Assembly (NCBI RefSeq): GCF_000005505.3
Contig: NC_016133.3
Coordinates: 13,268,001 to 13,332,000 of the forward strand
Source: Brachypodium distachyon
Lineage: Eukaryota > Streptophyta > Magnoliopsida > Poales > Poaceae
Direction of reading: 5' to 3'
DNA: 64,000 nt
Below are positions 62,801-64,000 of this stretch, piece after piece. The translations under genes and the position numbers were made by a program. The number at the start of each line of letters is the position of its first letter. The first letter of the stretch is position 1. The notes beneath the pieces are model-generated. The model worked only from the letters and a program-made list of their open reading frames with translations, did no database searches and was not told where the DNA came from.

Positions 62801-64000
62801 ACCACCATGCATCCAAATCTCAGTACTATACATAAGTGGCCTCGAGTTTCTGTTATAATACAATCTGACAGTATCCCCTCTTGTATCTGTGCTAGTGTCT
62901 GTGTACCACAAATTGTCAACACATGTTCTGGCTAAACTCAACATATTGTGCAATTTATTCTTCTTTGTCTCTACCTCGGCCTTCACTTGTGCCCAAATAG
63001 CTTCATCTGCAGCCTTTTCTTCCTTCCTTCGCCGCTGTTCCTCAGTCTGTGTTCTCCTTTCAGCTTCTTCGATGGCAAGTCTCTCAAGTTCCCTTTGCTT
63101 TTCTTTAACCAAGAAATCCTCAAATATATCTTCATCCATAGTGCTTTCTATTTCTATGAAAAAATCATTATTGCCATTATTTTCATAGACTGACCGACCG
63201 TTAAAGAACACAAAGTCCAATCTGTAGGCCTCCTTGGGTATATACAGTTTACAGGACCACCAAACCCCTCCCAGATCACTCTTGTTTAACCTTTCAGTGA
63301 AAAGCCTCCATTTCCAACCATTAAATGCTCCTTTGATGACGACGTCGGGCTCACTGGCTAAAGCTGTTAGGTCACGATTTAAATAAAGATCAATTACTGA
63401 ATCGGCTTTCACTACCTCTGGAAAAACGAAAAGTTTGTTTCCCATCGAGTAATTTTTGCCAGCGAGTTCTTGAAGCATCCTCTGTAATTCGTGTGGATCC
63501 ACGACATCCTGTGGCAACTCCTGGATATCTGGCTCAACGGACACAGAGGTCTCATCTACCTCATACTGTCCATCATCCTCAATTAGTCCCACTTCGTCTT
63601 CTGCCTGGGAAAGCTCTTCTTCAGAAAGTAAATGTTCAACTTTATCACCTACCCCTGTTCCAACTTCATTCATAGAAAGCCCATCCTCAGTAACTATCAT
63701 CTGCTCTTTAGCAGCACCTATCTGATCTTCAGTCATGGAAATATGTTCCTCGTTAACTTTCTTGCTGGTAGTCATTCCCACTGCTTCTTCGGTTCTTTCG
63801 GTCTGATGTTTCTGCAGCAAGTTGTCAACATCAAAATTTACATGAAGCGCATGTCCACCATCTTTTTGATATGTGTAATACTCATCCTTAGCTTCCACTC
63901 CCTTCATATGTAATGCATCATGCCTATCAATAACAGCCACTTGTTTTGTTTGTTCCTCTCCCGAGGTATCAATGATTGATACGTTTTGTTTTTGGAGACC
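56833..64000 (-). CDS. SSIIIb: Starch synthase III (probably SSIIIb type), 5' end beyond right edge
   Basis: Plastid GT5 glucosyltransferase that extends amylopectin chains from ADP-glucose. Fourteen exons seen: >64000-62716, 62421-62207, 61451-61181, 60659-60484, 60363-60256, 59742-59633, 58697-58595, 58465-58295, 58159-58031, 57950-57768, 57651-57520, 57401-57290, 57180-57057 and 56965-56833; all phases agree. Three starch-binding (CBM53) domains come first, with [26 protein letters not shown] and [16 protein letters not shown]. Then the catalytic domain: [14 protein letters not shown] (split by an intron after the Lys), [43 protein letters not shown] and [12 protein letters not shown]. It ends [11 protein letters not shown]. 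Sequence differs clearly from my memory of cereal endosperm SSIIIa, hence SSIIIb. The transit peptide and N-terminus lie outside. Confidence 0.93.
58698..59632 (-). other. Starch synthase III intron with MITE
   Basis: Intron of 935 bp between the exon ending PQNG and the exon starting [10 protein letters not shown]. The donor is AATGG|GTATGC and the acceptor TTCTAG|GATG. It contains a Stowaway at 59300-59381 and is otherwise AT-rich. Confidence 0.75.
59300..59381. mobile_element. Stowaway MITE in starch synthase III intron
   Basis: An 82-bp element between TA dinucleotides. The left end is CTCCCTCCGGCCGAAATTAC and the right end TTCCGGCCGGAGGGAG, with the palindrome TTAGTACAAAGTTGTACTAA in the middle. 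Confidence 0.85.
59998..60230. repeat. Dispersed repeat, copy 2, in starch synthase III intron
   Basis: Related to 20148-20330 through TTTGGTATTG, CACAGCAGATTATAAAATAA and CACAGTTAAGCAACCACCAA, with the same order and direction. Boundaries are approximate. Confidence 0.5.
61452..62206 (-). other. Starch synthase III intron
   Basis: Intron of 755 bp between the second and third exons in the window, with donor AGAAAG|GTCAGT and acceptor TACACAG|ACTGAG. Nothing else recognised in it. Confidence 0.75.

Noticed and set aside
53832..64000. Biosynthetic gene cluster of P450 and neighbours
   Set aside because: Only one, broken P450 is present, and its neighbours (PPO, starch synthase, DIM1) belong to unrelated pathways.

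Overview
The window is nuclear DNA of a grass, most likely a pooid (Brachypodium/Triticeae type). The genes have plant-style GT-AG introns, first exons are GC-rich, and Stowaway-type MITEs with CTCCCTCCGT-like ends in TA target sites are frequent. Gene content is dense for a grass (about one gene per 5 kb) and I see no intact LTR retrotransposon, which fits a compact grass genome or a gene-rich island. The set ATG8, polyphenol oxidase and SSIII-type starch synthase in this order matches what I remember of the end of rice chromosome 4; that is memory, not a search.

Layout. 1-2929: 5' part of a CC-NB-ARC (NLR) resistance gene on the minus strand, cut by the left edge. 5941-7584: GTE-type bromodomain/NET protein (minus). 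7585-17105: transposon-rich stretch holding a TIR element with a nested Stowaway and a ~3.8 kb Mutator-like element that carries an internally deleted FAR1-type transposase gene. 17106-17370: small orphan gene. 19562-19956: a Mutator MITE with a perfect 9-bp target duplication. 21730-26666: seven-exon PPR gene (minus), divergent from a two-domain glyoxalase I gene (28405-30729, plus). 31743-32051: LEA group-1 gene. 33794-34067 and 36521-36868: two small two-exon genes, an unrecognised Asn/Gly-rich protein and a secreted Cys-rich peptide. 38038-40021: ATG8. 41592-43382: polyphenol oxidase. 44629-45077: a broken copy of part of the starch synthase III gene, introns included. 45497-47243: DIM1 18S rRNA dimethylase. 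48020-52386: a nearly complete PIF/Harbinger transposon with a frameshifted transposase and a convergent Myb/SANT-like ORF. 53832-55492: a CYP71-clan P450 whose frame is broken twice. 56833-64000: starch synthase III (minus), 5' end cut by the right edge.

The genes are independent eukaryotic units (no operons): housekeeping functions (rRNA methylation, autophagy, methylglyoxal detoxification, organelle RNA binding), starch synthesis, and stress or defence functions (NLR, PPO, LEA, Cys-rich peptide, P450). I found no convincing new multi-gene system. The most noteworthy items are the duplicated starch-synthase fragment 12.5 kb from its parent, the FAR1/MULE deletion derivative, the paired-ORF Harbinger element, the P450 with compensating frameshifts, and three small genes of unknown role. 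Exon boundaries were derived by eye from splice signals and reading-frame continuity; no database search was run.
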